A stretch of 64,000 bases of DNA from Pachyseris speciosa (lineage: Eukaryota > Cnidaria > Anthozoa > Scleractinia > Pachyseridae). Both the position numbers and the translations under genes were made by a program. The DNA lies in assembly GCA_016490735.1 (NCBI GenBank), contig JAEMWC010001017.1, positions 1 to 64,000 of the forward strand, read 5' to 3'. Below are positions 37,291-48,642 of this stretch, piece after piece. Below the pieces are notes generated by a model. The model searched no databases, was not told where the DNA came from, and was given only the letters and a program-made list of their open reading frames with translations. The number at the start of each line of letters is the position of its first letter. Positions within the stretch are counted from its first letter, which is position 1.

Positions 37291-37763
37291 TCTGAATAGA
37301 TGACTGACTTCTCAGAAACACATTAAGGGACTTCAACATAAGATACATCAGATACTTCTTAAATTAAAGTTTCGCAATAAGTCATTTCATAGAACAATAT
37401 AAAATTATAAATGAATCTAATTAAGCTTCCATTAAATTAACTAGTGAATATCTACTGAAATACAGAATGTGTAAAAGTGACAAACTGACAGTTGGCAGTC
37501 AAAGTTATAATCTTTTACAATTTCCTTCAAAATGGAATTGTGGCTGAACAGCTTCAGTTTTCAACAACAGATTCTTAAGTGACGCCACTATGTTAGTTGA
37601 TTTTATAAAGCAATTTAATTTTTAAAGGTGTTCCAAAAATCAAACATTGTCATCTACAAACTTGGCTACATGTGCACCCTGTCTCGTGAGGGAGGTATGC
37701 TACTCGCGAGGCCAAACTGGCCTAGCGAGTAGTATACTTCCCTCTACCTATGTTTCATTGCAG

Positions 37764-38309
37764 GTGTCATTCAGGGGAAACTTTGGAGAAAACAGAGCAG
37801 AAGATCTCTCAAAAACCTTTGAAGGTAAGTACACAAGTCATGCAAACCTCTATAGAATTGTTGTATCAATAGCCTCTATAAAACCATCCCCGTAATTGAG
37901 ACTGACCACCTCCTTCAAGGAACAACTTGTCAAAAGTGCAAAACTTTCGAAATCAATATTCATTGCCTGGATTTTCGCATGCTACAACAACTATTTTAAT
38001 TTTCAGTAGGCAACCAATTTTAACATGATCAAAACTTAGTTTGGGCTCTACTTGGGTAGCAGGACTTGTTAAAAGCCCAATAATAATATTAATAATAATA
38101 ATAATAATAACCTATCATTTTCTTTTTTCCTGGAAACAAAAGATGAACAAAAGGTCCAAGAAGAACATGAAGGTGATGTCAATGCTGATGGCGATAATGA
38201 TAAGAATGAAGAAGGCAGTGGAACAAGGAAAAGAAAAAGGATGAGGAGAGATAAGAGAACAAACAAAGAGCGCAGAAAAAAACAAAAAAAGAATGAAACC
38301 CCACAATAG
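37764..38309 (+). CDS. Candidate 3' exons of the UAS-UBX gene, Lys/Arg-rich tail
   Basis: The exon 37,764-37,824 has a TTTCATTGCAG acceptor and a GTAAGT donor. It starts in phase 0, which fits the end of exon 33,474-33,509, and ends in phase 1. A second block, 38,143-38,309, follows in phase 1 after an AAAAG acceptor with a weak pyrimidine tract. It encodes an acidic stretch (EEHEGDVNADGDND) and then a very basic tail (RKRKRMRRDKR, ERRKKQKK) ending in TAG. The tail looks like a nuclear localisation signal. I recognise no domain. Assignment to the upstream gene rests only on phase and strand. Confidence 0.45.
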
Positions 38310-39274
38310 GCATTATATTTAAGGGCCCTCTGACCCATCTTTCACATGTTTGCAAGGAAGTGAAATCCCAGTTCCAGTTTATCTTGTTACCATCTTTTTA
38401 ACCAGGCATCGTGCTGCTAATTCATGTACAAGTCTGGCAAATTCGAAAGCACTACATGGAAATTTGTTACTTAACAAGTGAAATGCCAATGCACAACTAA
38501 AATAATTCCAATTTGCCTGATTTTGAAGAAACTATCAACATTTGGAACTCAAACCTGATCTTAACTATTGCAGCAAAGCAAACAAACAAAATCTCAGCAT
38601 AGTTTAATGTGAATCTATACAGGAACCATAAATCCACAGAAGAGGTCATCAAAATAATACATGTCCACACAGGATTATAAAACTCGTCGTTTTTGGTCAT
38701 GTGATCATGGGCATGGCCAGTGACACCATTATTCACTGTTGATATTAATAACAAGATATGTCCAAGTTAAAACACAAACAATTTCCTTAGGAACAGCTTC
38801 TAAGGAGAGGTCTGGGGGCCCTTAAATTAGCTACATCAAAACAGATTTGGTGATTTTTTTTCTCAATTTAACTATTTCGCTCCCAAGATCTGAAAACTAA
38901 TTATCCTGAACGATTGTCATACATACCGGTATTACCGGTAAATATTTTCTTTTTAGATTATTCCTGAAAATTTGGTATTATATCAAGAGCATGTGCACTA
39001 ATAATATTGACTATTTCCTCTCTGCTTGACAGTATAGTATTATTACAATTGTAAAGAGAATTTTAATGCTGGGAGTGAAAAGGTTAAAACCACATGTCAG
39101 TTTTGAACAATGAGTGTGAGATGCAGAATTTGTTTAAGAGTCTGTGTATCTCATTTCATTCTCTTTAAAATGACAGCACACATTAGAGCAAAAAACCGAG
39201 TACTTGCAAACTTCTTAATGAGATTGCAAAAACATAGAAAGAAGTATTATAATGTTTATTTGTGTTGAACATAC

Positions 39275-39515
39275 TACAGTTGAACCTTGGTTATCCGGAC
39301 CTCGATTATCCAGATTTTTGAAATACACAACATATAAACCTGGTCCCAGTTTTTCATGAATATTAATAAGCCATATTTAAGATCCACAGCAAAATTCACT
39401 CAAATTAAGTCAGTTTTGGATCATTAATATTCATATTTTCGATTGTCCGAACTTTCGATTATCCAGACTGTTCAGCTCAGTCCCCATGAGTTCGAATAAT
39501 CGAGGTTTAACTGTA
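39275..39515. repeat. pogo/Tigger-like MITE
   Basis: It is flanked by TA dinucleotides. The left end reads CAGTTGAACCTTGGTTATCC and the right end is its near complement (CGAATAATCGAGGTTTAACTG). Internal copies of CTCGATTATCCAGA are also inverted. TA target sites and CAGTxGAACC ends are typical of Tc1/mariner pogo-type elements. Confidence 0.75.
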
Positions 39516-40086
39516 GTCATGCTTGAAGGAACACAAATTTAAATAGAATGAAATCTCAAAAGTTATAGTTTGAATGGTGTCATTTTGCATTTTCAGAAAA
39601 TATACATAACCCCCCCACAGAAGGTTGATGACAAATCCAAAGGTGAAGAGGGCTAGCAAAATCAAAAGTTTTGTGAGAAAAATATGGTACTAAGTTGGAT
39701 TTCTGGAGGGGTGAGACAGATAAATCGTTTATGATAAAAAAATACATCGCAGTCCGAAGACTGAATTATGTGTTGAGTTTTTCTATGAGATTTCAATGAG
39801 AGGGTGTAAAACAAAAATCTCTTGGGGTTATGTATATTTCCTGATACCACACATTAGTTAGGTTTATACTGCAGCCAGGCACATTGCACATAGTGAGAAT
39901 CACCCGTCAAGTAATTTGCCAATATTATTTGCAAGAGGCATTAGCTTTGTGTTTCATAGTTCAATTTGTGAGACAAAACATGACAGATGACCAATAGCTC
40001 AAAACCAAAACTGTGGTGTTGGATGAGCCCACATGGTCTTGCAATTATGGTGATAAAATAATGGTGAGTTTGTATTGGATTAACAC

Positions 40087-40149
40087 GATTACAACATTTT
40101 ATTACATTAACTGCATGGATGCAGTTAATGTAATAAAATGTTGTAATCC
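40087..40149. repeat. Perfect 63-bp hairpin
   Basis: GATTACAACATTTTATTACA continues to ACTGCAT and is mirrored exactly after a loop of one to three bases. It is not flanked by a T-run, and I see no transcript context for it. Confidence 0.85.
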
Positions 40150-41654
40150 AATGAAAGAAATCCTTCTTTGCATAAATATTAACAATAATAAGCTTGAAAG
40201 AAGCAGGATTTCAGATAAGATTTCAAAGCAGGGCGTCAAAAAGGAATTCCAACAGGTCAAATTCTCACTGCTTCCACCAAACCATTATTATTGTATTGAT
40301 TTGATGGGTTACATATTTTACCATTATGTTTTTTTGATCCGAGAACACCCTCTTATCTGGAACACTGAAGAAGTCTTTTAAGGCACTTTGTCTGCTGCCA
40401 TTACTTTTGTAATCTGAATTTTCACCATAATTTATCCACTGTTTAACTAGTAAATGTTGAACGGTAAACAAACCCCAGGAAAGAATATCAAGCTAGTAAA
40501 TTGGCCCAGTTAAAACTCAACCTATTTCAAATAAAATTAAAGTTATACTTTGGCCTGGTTCATAGATCGTCACTCATTCTGAACCATTCCCAGTGTAGTC
40601 TGCGATCAAGCACTGTACTCCCAGGGGCAGGAGGTGGGGAAGGGAAGGAAAGAAGGATCTCCCTTCCCCCATTCCCTGAAAGACCTTGCTCGTAAGCTAT
40701 GCTCAGTGTGCTTAAGTAAATGCTTACTTTTGGAGTAAATGAAAATATATGTGACAAATACAAGTTTAATTAAAGCACGTTTTGTAGTGCAACCATAGTT
40801 TATCGAGCCTCAGAATAAGATGAAGTGCACTGCTGTACATGTATTTCAGAATTTAATACCAAGATTAAAATGTGTATAAATAGCGATACGTAAGCTCAAG
40901 TTAATGTTTCTCTGCCAACTCATGGCATAAGCTGTCCTGAGTTAACTAAGATAGTAGTACACTAAAAGATCATGTAAACCTAAGCTCGTAGGTAAGTTCA
41001 AATGATCGTTCATGTTTTAACCCGTCTGAAAATAGAAACATAAGCTTAATTTTAATATGAGAGTTCATTTGAGGAAAACAGAAGAATAAATATGTACACC
41101 ACCTTGTATTTCAATAATCTTTGCTTCTTGTACGCAAACCATGTTAAATTCCACGAAAACAAAAGTGAATTGCCAAAGTACGCCTTGAAGTTTCTTCTCG
41201 TTGCGTTCGTGGTATTCGTTCCCAGGTCTCTCCAGTATTAACAGCCCGGTAATAATATTGCAACATGATCTCATCTTTCAATTAACGATTACTGTTAATT
41301 GTCAAGTTGCTTTGAAAATATGATTATCGTTAATTTAGAAGACTGTTTCCCAGGACATTTCAGAAACGAACAAAATAAAAAAATTGTACCATTTTGGACT
41401 GGATTTCAACCCGGAACTACAACTAGTAAGAACGGCTACTTACCACCAGAACACTGAACAAAAAAGGACTTTGAACGCTTTCAGGATGCATGCACCCACT
41501 GAAATTTTTTTTAATAAAATGTCCTCTGAAATGGCTAGAAATGCATTTAAAACTAACATGGCATGGCTTGGTGAAACTTACATACTTTCAGCAATAAAAG
41601 AGCGGTATTTTAAAACAAGAATTCAATTATCTTTGAGATAAAACGTCAAATGTT

Positions 41655-42430
41655 CAAAAGTGGGGGGGGGGGGGGGGTAGGGGAGTAAAGGTCCCCTCCC
41701 AGCTCCTCCTCCTCCGCGGTCTCTGTCATTTTATTTCTCATTCTTTCAATTTCCCTTAAGCCATCCAATTCGAGCTCGATTTGTCTTAATCGAGCTCGAA
41801 TGTATCCCCTCTCCCCTCGGGAAAAAAACGTATCCTCACATACACGAGCTCGATTCTACTCGAGCTCGAGTGGATTTTCACTATCGAGCTCGATAGCTGA
41901 ACTAGCTCGAATTGGGAGTGAGCTCGAGTTTTTAGTAGTCGTGCTCGATATTTCGAGTGCGATTTCTATCTGAGCTCGAATAGGTACTCGAGCTCGATTG
42001 ACATAAGTCGAGCTCGGTTTCCCAGAATCAAAATGTGATCCCTCTATTTACGTATATCGAGCACGGTTGCCCAGAAAGTAAAATTGATCCTTTCTCTCTC
42101 TCCCCCGGAAAGTAAGTAGGCGGACTCTGATAGTGGAGCTCGACAAGCTATCGAGCACGATTATGTATTCCCGAGCGCGCCTAGGATTCGAGCTCGATTT
42201 ACTGCAAATTGAGCACGCCCAACCGAGGTGGAATTGGAAGTAGTGGTCGATTTGCATTCCGAACTCGATTTGCGTATATCGAGCTCGGTTGCCCAGAAAG
42301 TAAAATTGATCCAATAGTGCTCGATAGCTTGTCGAGCTCCACTATCAGAGTCCGCCCACTTACTTTCCGGGAGGAGAGAGAAAAGTCAAATCAAGCTCGA
42401 TTTGGTCAAATCGAGTTCGGCCAACTCTTA
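41655..42430. repeat. GAGCTC palindrome field with an inverted duplication
   Basis: After a poly-G run (about 41,661) the sequence contains well over a dozen copies of TCGAGCTCGA-like words spaced 15-60 bases apart. Blocks around 42,085-42,160 ('ccggaaagtaagtaggcggactctgatagtggagctcgacaagctatcgagcac') and 42,315-42,380 are inverted copies of one another. A direct repeat 'ggttgcccagaaagtaaaattgatcc' occurs at 42,065 and 42,288. I find no coding potential. Confidence 0.8.
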
Positions 42431-42518
42431 TCGAGAGGACTCTGACAGAGTATATTGCGAAGTGGGAAAGTGACTGATTCATTGTCATTGTCTTTTTTTT
42501 TTCGTTTTAAATTTATAG

Positions 42519-42601
42519 GGAATCAAGAAAGTCTCAAGAATGGTGACAGAGACAAGAAGAGAAAAGAGAGAAGGCAAAGAAACGCACATAACAAATTTTA
42601 A
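42519..42601 (+). CDS. Alternative 3' terminal exon with basic tail
   Basis: A strong T-rich tract (TCTTTTTTTTTTCG) and ATTTATAG acceptor precede 28 codons ending in TAA: GNQESLKNGDRDKKRKERRQ and onward. It enters in phase 1, as does the block at 38,143, and both encode a short acidic/polar lead followed by a Lys/Arg cluster. It could replace that block as the last exon after 37,764-37,824. The evidence is splice signal, phase and similar composition only. Confidence 0.4.
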
Positions 42602-43382
42602 TTTTTCCAATTAGCAGATATTTTTTAACAAATTACAGCTTAGGAGTAAATATGCAGTGATACTACAAACTCAAAGATTGACTATCTAACTTTTCTCTCA
42701 GTTCCGAAAATCAACGTTAACACGGTTAATTGAAATCTTTCGAGGGATTAAAACGCTTTATCTTCCCTGAATTTATTACAAGTAAAACTAGATAATGGTA
42801 GCTGACAGCAGTGTCCAGCTCTTATGCTTTTATAGGTCACTACTAGCTTCCTTTTAGCACCAAAGATGATGAAGCCAGCAATACCAATTTTTTCGTCATT
42901 ATTTTTGAAACACGGGCTCAGGGACATTGGCTGTAACAGTCACGCCGTTTGCTCCCTTCCGATTGGATGATAACAAACAATGCCCTTTCAAAACATCGTC
43001 CCGAGGGAAGGGGAAGTAAGGGCAAATAAACAGCAGCGATCTTTCTACCAACCAGCCTATTTATTTGCCCCTACTTCCCCTCCCTATTTCCCTCTACTAT
43101 ACGCTCAGGTAAACGTCTCGCGCAAAACTCTTGAAACCGCTAAAATTCGCCGTTTTCAGCTACCAGAACGACAATACACAACATTTCACGTAAAAAGACG
43201 TTTATTTTGATCTTATATGTGGATATAAACCGTAGCATATTACGAGAATATGAATCTTTTCGATATTCCCATACATTTCAACTAAACTCAAAATACCCAA
43301 CGGTCACACAGTTGTGTGGGCTCCCTGTGGTAAAGCGAGGTTGAGCGTGCTACTCAGATCAAAGAAAAATGTCCATTGTTGG

Positions 43383-43442
43383 CTTTCCGTGGTACCTTGA
43401 TGTCGATCTCTGCCCTTCCCTGCATCAAGGTACCACGGAAAG
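43383..43442. repeat. 60-bp hairpin
   Basis: CTTTCCGTGGTACCTTGATG pairs with CATCAAGGTACCACGGAAAG around a 20-base loop. Confidence 0.85.
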
Positions 43443-45557
43443 CGGTAAAAATCTCGAGCAAAAACTTATCTTTCAAATCGGCCCACGGTACCATGTTACC
43501 ACCAATAGCGTAGCTCCATATTCTGTATATTTAAATCCCCTGGGGGTGGGGGCGGGGGGGAAGGAGCGAGGAAAGAATGAAGGTGTAACTTGTTCCCATC
43601 ACCCTCCTCCCTCCATCCCTTAAAATTAATATTTGCAATGTTATGCTTGTAGCCAAGTGGCTATTAAAGTATGCGCAGAAAAAATATCGTAATGAAGCGT
43701 TAAACATTTTCAGAAAAATATAAAGCTAAATACAAGATTTTCATGTACCGGACTGAACATTTTTATTAAGTTAAACATTAAATCGATAGTTTCTCCTTAA
43801 TTTTTTTTCAATTTTATTTAAAGTAGTGTGTTGAATTAGATCAGGCTTTTCACAGTGAGTGACGTTTGCTTTCAGTTGCGGTTTTCGATAAGTTGTTTAT
43901 GTCAGACTTATGTCAACAGCTTACTCAACAAGAACGGAAGAAAAAAGAAGATATCAGCAGCCATTTCTTTCTTCCTCCAGTTACGATGACAGCGTTGTTT
44001 CTTTACGAAGAATGCGTTGCATTGTTTTGTTAGTAGCATATTATTCAGTGCTGTATTCAGTGATGGTTATTGTCACATATAATTAAAAACATCACGCCCT
44101 AAGTTCATGTTAGACTCGAACTTTGATCAGAGAGCACGATGTTCCATTTATTTCAACCTGTTGATATGATACTGGTAACCGTTTTGTGCGAGTGTGGATG
44201 TGAATAATAATAATAACTGCAAACTGAGTGGTGTTAAAAGGAAGCCGTTACCGCGGATTTGACTCGTAGTTGTTCGCAAGCCGGCTTAATTAAGGCCGCG
44301 ATTCCACAATGCGATTGACAGCTTGCAGCTATTGGAAAGATAAAACGATTTGCATTGATGTCGCCACTCCTCGGGAAAAGGAAAAATCAGAGAGGTACGT
44401 AAAACGTAGTTATATATAATACATGCACGTGACACTTACGTTGATAGTATTTTTGTGGACCATGCATTGTCCTTGAGATAAGCTACAAGTACACCAGTTC
44501 TAAGGAGAATTTGTATACTTATCCCATGGTAGATAACAAAATTTGTTAGCTGGAAAGTGCGATTGTGACTGACTCAAAACGGATACCCGACGGATTCATA
44601 AAATTGCCGAACAAGAGTTTTGGTTCAGTTCTTCTGAGTCTCTTCTGATAGCATTACTACACGGTGCGAAACACGTGTATTTCGAAGTCAAATAATTTTA
44701 AGTTAATTACATGGTGTTTATCTATTGTTATAATAAAGTTTCGATATAACGCGCGCTCTGATTGGTTAAAACAGCGTGTTTTATGACAGTACAGATGCAC
44801 GGCCAGCTACGCACTCCATCGACCCAAATGGAATTTCCGAAGTTTTCTGCCCTTGGTTTTTATTTTGACCCAGACTTCTTGTACGACGTAGAAAACGAGT
44901 ATGAAAACGAACGTTAGCCTTAATGGATTTGGAAGACGCTTCTGCCGGTAAAACCACAAATAACAGCATGAAAATCAAGAGTATTTTCAGAAATTGCTGA
45001 AAGTTGAAGTTGAAGTTAAAGTTGTCCGAAAGTAGTTCGTGCCAGCGTCTTTAAATGCTGCTCTGCGTTTTGGATTTTAGTGCTTTTGTCCTCAGTAAAT
45101 CAGGTTCAAACACAAAGGACCAAAGTCGCTCAAGGCTGCATAAAAGACTGATTTTTTTAATAATGTTTTTCAACGTCTTACTTATTTCATTTCATCGTCA
45201 CTTTTAGAATGTTAAGCAAAGTAATTTGCAACGAGTGAGTACTCTTTAATTTCTCCACAGAGAGAACGGAGATACATTCGTTTCAAGCTTAATTTAAAAA
45301 ATTAACCAATCATTTGATTACTATTTTTAACCTATGCATATATGCTTAGGAAATACCGTTTTTGCTTTTATGATTTATTTCTTGTTCAAAGTTTGTCAGA
45401 ACTGAAGTCATAATAATGTGTGAATAGCACCAACTGGTGTGTTGTACAATTATCACAGTCAGAAAACCGACTGCAAATCCCGAATTCCGAATTTGGGGTA
45501 GTGTCATTTGGAAACTGTCAGGGGCCTAGCGAGGTTTTTGAATAGTTGTAGGCCTGG

Positions 45558-45679
45558 AGGGCCCAGTTGCTCGAAGCATGGCTAGCGTTAACCGGGTTTA
45601 AATGCCATGACAAACTGTCGGTTTTAATACATCTTAACCAATGGTTAGCGCTAACCACGCTTTAAGCAACTCAGCCCTG
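45558..45679. repeat. Short MITE with AGGGCCCAGTTGCTCGAAGC terminus
   Basis: Left AGGGCCCAGTTGCTCGAAGC is mirrored by GCTTTAAGCAACTCAGCCCT at the right. The inner 'ggctagcgttaacc' is mirrored by 'ggttagcgctaacc'. Confidence 0.75.
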
Positions 45680-46032
45680 TTTTCAACGTGAGAGTCGTTA
45701 TCACGCGAAGGCGTGTATCGAGCGCCGAAGCTGCGAGCTCCTATAGGGGGTTGGGGGGGGGGGGAGGGGTTCCTCGGGCATGCTTTCCCGGGAATTTTTT
45801 TTCCTCAGTAGTATAGTGTTTGGGGGTACCAGATCAAAAATTAATCAAATGGAATCACATACTGATTTAGGGGGGTGTTTTAGCAAAATGATCTCGTATT
45901 TTTGGCAATCTATAGTTTATTAAAAATGCGTGACTTTCTCGGAAAAATCACCAAGCGTGACATTCTCGGAAAAACAGGAAATGAGTCATGTGTTAGTAAC
46001 ATATAAAATAATATCTCATATAATAGTATAGA

Positions 46033-46533
46033 ATGATTTGTAATTCAGATATCCATATCAAATTGATATCAAATGGAGAATATCATTGTCCTTTTTGTGA
46101 TGAGAGAATAGCAGAACATAACGTTAAAAAAGAGGAACCGTGTTGTGATGAACAGAATGTGTTGAATGATAATGGAGCGATTATATGCGTAAGTTGTGGT
46201 TCAGTTCATGGTTACAATGTTGTGAAAGAATACATTGATTTTCATGACAATATGTATAAAATAAAGAGAAAGTCTGTATATCACCGGAAGTATCATATTG
46301 AAAATGTAATAAATAAAATATGTCGCAAGAATGGATTTCAAATTTCTGTAAAAGATAAGGGTAAAATATTTAAAATATTCGAAGAGATAGACAAAGTGCT
46401 TCCCTTGGTGAATAATAAACGTAAAAGAATGATTAGCACTAAATTTATGCTTAAGCAAATATTTTTAATGCTTGATCTTCCATTTGATGAAATAATAGTT
46501 ACTAGATCAAAAAAAGACGCTTGGATTTTATGA
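46033..46533 (+). CDS. VLTF3-like late transcription factor
   Basis: This 166-residue open frame has no breaks. It has a CPFC pair (residues 19-22), then CC (37-38) and CVSC (52-55) that could form zinc-binding sites, and a conserved-looking aromatic/basic stretch (YHRKYHIENVINKI). The layout IICVSCGSVHG plus YHRKYH is that of the poxvirus late transcription factor VLTF3-like family, found in large DNA viruses and some smaller relatives, where it acts at late viral promoters. The N-terminal CPFC segment may be an extra zinc knuckle. It is the first gene of the element, on the plus strand, converging with the minus-strand cluster that follows. A motif ATAATAGTATAGAATG, resembling the element's promoter motif, immediately precedes the start. 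The assignment rests on motif pattern only. Confidence 0.7.
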   Translation: MICNSDIHIKLISNGEYHCPFCDERIAEHNVKKEEPCCDEQNVLNDNGAIICVSCGSVHGYNVVKEYIDFHDNMYKIKRKSVYHRKYHIENVINKICRKNGFQISVKDKGKIFKIFEEIDKVLPLVNNKRKRMISTKFMLKQIFLMLDLPFDEIIVTRSKKDAWIL

Positions 46534-46586
46534 TCGATATTGGGTTGAAATTTTATTGTTAAGATTTGATGTGATTATTGGTATTA

Positions 46587-47059
46587 TTAGACAGTGAATT
46601 TTTCATCATATTTTAGTAAGTACTTATCAATAACAGGACTGTTGTCAGTCACATAATCATCAATGTTCTTCATTGTGTTATGGATGCTGGACTCATTGAA
46701 ATTACCACTTCTCATTGTGTCTTTTATGGTATTGAGTAGATGTTGATAGCTTTGATAAGCATATGTGCAATTTTGGATTTTGAGATCGAGGTTTTTATGC
46801 TTCATCCACCCTTGTATCAAAAGTGCTGCTGTACTGATGGCTACCAAACTAACACCACCAGTTGCTATATAGACAATATAGACAATGAGTTCCCCAGTAA
46901 TTTCCATTTTTTGAACTGTTTCACCGCCTGTTTATGAGCCCAACACTTTCTGTGATATGTGTGGTAATAGGCTTTTACTTCATTTACCTGATCTTCTGTT
47001 AATTCACCTGAAATATGGTTCCAGCTGAATATACTTTTTCTCTCTTTCATATATATCAT
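46587..47059 (-). pseudogene. Small membrane protein, frameshifted
   Basis: The first frame (47,059-46,865) encodes a charged, Tyr/His/Trp-rich segment (AYYHTYHRKCWAHKQAVKQF) and runs out just where a hydrophobic helix would begin. A second frame (to 46,587) carries a membrane-spanning helix (GGVSLVAISTAALLI) and an Asn/Tyr-rich tail. The second frame's apparent start lies inside the first frame, in an A-rich run, and lacks the viral promoter motif. I therefore read these as one gene broken by a single frameshift near 46,880-46,900. Proteins of this layout, with a basic amphipathic head followed by one or two membrane helices, are frequent in Polintons. Function unknown. Confidence 0.55.
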
Positions 47060-47482
47060 TTATACAATAATTCTATTAAAAATGCAATAAAGAATCCCAG
47101 ATATTTGGCCAGATAATGGAGATCTTTTTCTTCGCTTTGATGTAAATAAACAAGGTATTGCATAACAATGTCCACGGTCTAATGAACAAGCATTATAGAA
47201 TCTTCCATATGCATCATGAAGTATACCATGTGTTTGTAATGTATCAATCCAACCAAGTGTATGTTCCAAGAAATGTGTCAAGCATCCACTACCAGGCCCA
47301 ATAAGTCCAATATCCTTGTGAGTATATAAAATACAGTTGATTGGGATAAATGTATTGAAATGCTTGTGATACAGATATTGGTAAACCAAAGCTGATTTCA
47401 AAATTGAGTCATCAATATTATGATGTTGTTGTTTTGTTTCTTTAAAAAAGAATTTGATATATTTAATTGCTTCTTTTATCAT
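47060..47482 (-). CDS. Unknown Polinton protein with HDAYGRF motif
   Basis: A complete 140-residue frame. The start is supported by an upstream TATAGTATATG, a weak version of the element's promoter motif. Its ATG overlaps the stop of the fibre gene before it (ATGA). Recognisable features are a Gly/Pro turn (GLIGPGSGC), a Leu/His-rich helix (THFLEHTLGW), the HDAYGRF motif and a C-terminal basic cluster (SKRRKRS) followed by a hydrophobic end. The HD pair recalls phospholipase A2 active sites, but there is no calcium loop and the context differs, so I do not assign that function. It is followed immediately by the membrane protein gene. Confidence 0.55.
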   Translation of the reverse strand: MIKEAIKYIKFFFKETKQQHHNIDDSILKSALVYQYLYHKHFNTFIPINCILYTHKDIGLIGPGSGCLTHFLEHTLGWIDTLQTHGILHDAYGRFYNACSLDRGHCYAIPCLFTSKRRKRSPLSGQISGILYCIFNRIIV

Positions 47483-48626
47483 ATACTATATCGTTGTATT
47501 AAAATTTGATGATGGTCTAAAATTGTTTTATCATCTAATATGAAATCAAGATAGACACAAAAGAAAGCAATGGAGCCATCTAAAGGTGCAATGGAGTTTG
47601 GATTCAAATCACCAAAAGTCATTTGTATGCTGCCAGTTCTATTAGCTGCTGTAAAACTTCCAATATGTTTTTTGTTCCAATAGATTTTACTTTTGTTTGT
47701 ATTAGGAGAAGATAAATTGTCCCAGTGAACAGATAAACAGTGCCAAACATTAATTTGGCCTAAATCATTTACTGAATAATCTGCTATTTTTCTGAAACTT
47801 TGTATTGATGCTTCTGGACCAAAATATACACAATTTGATTGATCAACACCACTTATAACTCAATTTGAACCATTGTAATAACTTACAAACTTATCATAAC
47901 CTCCATTATCATGACCAAAAAGCCCATTTTTCCATGGATTTCCACCAGTATTTGAATTTAATTTGTAAACAATGAAAATATTAACAGCATTATTATTTAA
48001 ATTGAGTTGACTTATCATTCTATGTGATCCATCAAACTTTAAAAAATAACGTCCATTAAGTTTCTCAGCCTTGGTACAAATAGTGGGTCTTAAGTTTAAA
48101 GTTGATTGTGTTGCATTATTTTCTTCATTAGAGAGATCGTATAATGTTTCAACTTTTCTGTTTCGTTCATATCTACAAAATTATTATTCGCTCTGTCGAT
48201 TTGATATACACATTTTGAGTACAATCTAATAAATTCAGAAACCCACAGATCCAAAAAACTATCTCTAACAATATCAGAAACTTGTGATTTGACAACAACA
48301 TGATTGTCATCATTGCCAGATTTTACATTAGTCAAAAGCTTGTTTCCAAGATCATAGTTTCCATCTTGTGTTAATGTAAATCCATCACCTTTATCACCTT
48401 TGGGGCCAACAGAACCTGAAACACCTTGTGGACCCTGTGGGCCTTGTGGGCCAACTGGACCTTGTGGTCAATGCGGACTTTGTGGACCCTGCGGACCAAC
48501 TGGACCTTGCGGACCTTGTGGACCAATTTGACCAATATCACCTTTATCACCTCTATCACCATTATCACCTTTTGGACCTCTTTCACCAGTGCTATCTGAG
48601 GTTGGTAAATCATTAAATAATCCCAT
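47479..48626 (-). pseudogene. Collagen-like fibre protein 1, broken
   Basis: It starts MGLFNDLPT at 48,626 under an exact copy of the promoter motif. A collagen-like Gly-X-Y tract of about 45 residues follows, interrupted by an in-frame TGA at 48,470-48,468. The same frame continues with a helical region to about 48,130, where a frameshift occurs. The next frame contains a lectin/LamG-like beta-sandwich, interrupted by another TGA (near 47,860), and ends at a TGA overlapping the next gene's start. The first residues match fibre gene 2, so the two are paralogues. Collagen-like trimer followed by a globular head is the usual build of viral fibre or receptor-binding spikes. The adhesion role is inferred, and this copy cannot make the whole protein. 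Confidence 0.7.
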
Positions 48627-48642
48627 ATAATATTATTTTAGA
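48624..48642 (-). promoter_or_regulatory. Promoter/initiator motif ending in the start codon (fibre 1)
   Basis: Minus strand TCTAAAATAATATTATATG, an exact match to TCTAANNNAATNNTATATG. The final ATG is the start of fibre 1, and the upstream end abuts the stop of fibre 2. Confidence 0.75.

Larger units (their letters stand above)
37825..41650. other. Non-coding host DNA apart from listed exon and repeats
   Basis: Apart from the candidate exon block ending at 38,309, I see an (AAT)n run at 38,080-38,110, a pogo-like MITE and a small perfect hairpin (listed separately). Scattered open frames are short, overlap in opposite directions and show no domains. Confidence 0.4.
42602..45806. other. Non-coding host DNA before the viral element
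   Basis: I see no gene here. The stretch contains an imperfect hairpin near 42,995-43,090 ('ggggaagtaagggcaaataa' opposite 'ttatttgcccctacttcccc'), a hairpin at 43,383-43,442, a MITE at 45,558-45,679 and a poly-G run at about 45,750. Confidence 0.45.

Noticed and set aside
47060..47482. Phospholipase A2 assignment for the HDAYGRF protein
   Set aside because: It has an HD pair but no calcium loop or second catalytic Asp pattern; a convincing phospholipase A2 gene exists elsewhere in the element.
48371..48613. Val/Lys-rich minus frame over the collagen tract
   Set aside because: It is a shifted frame of the Gly-X-Y repeat; the true start is at 48,626 under the promoter motif.
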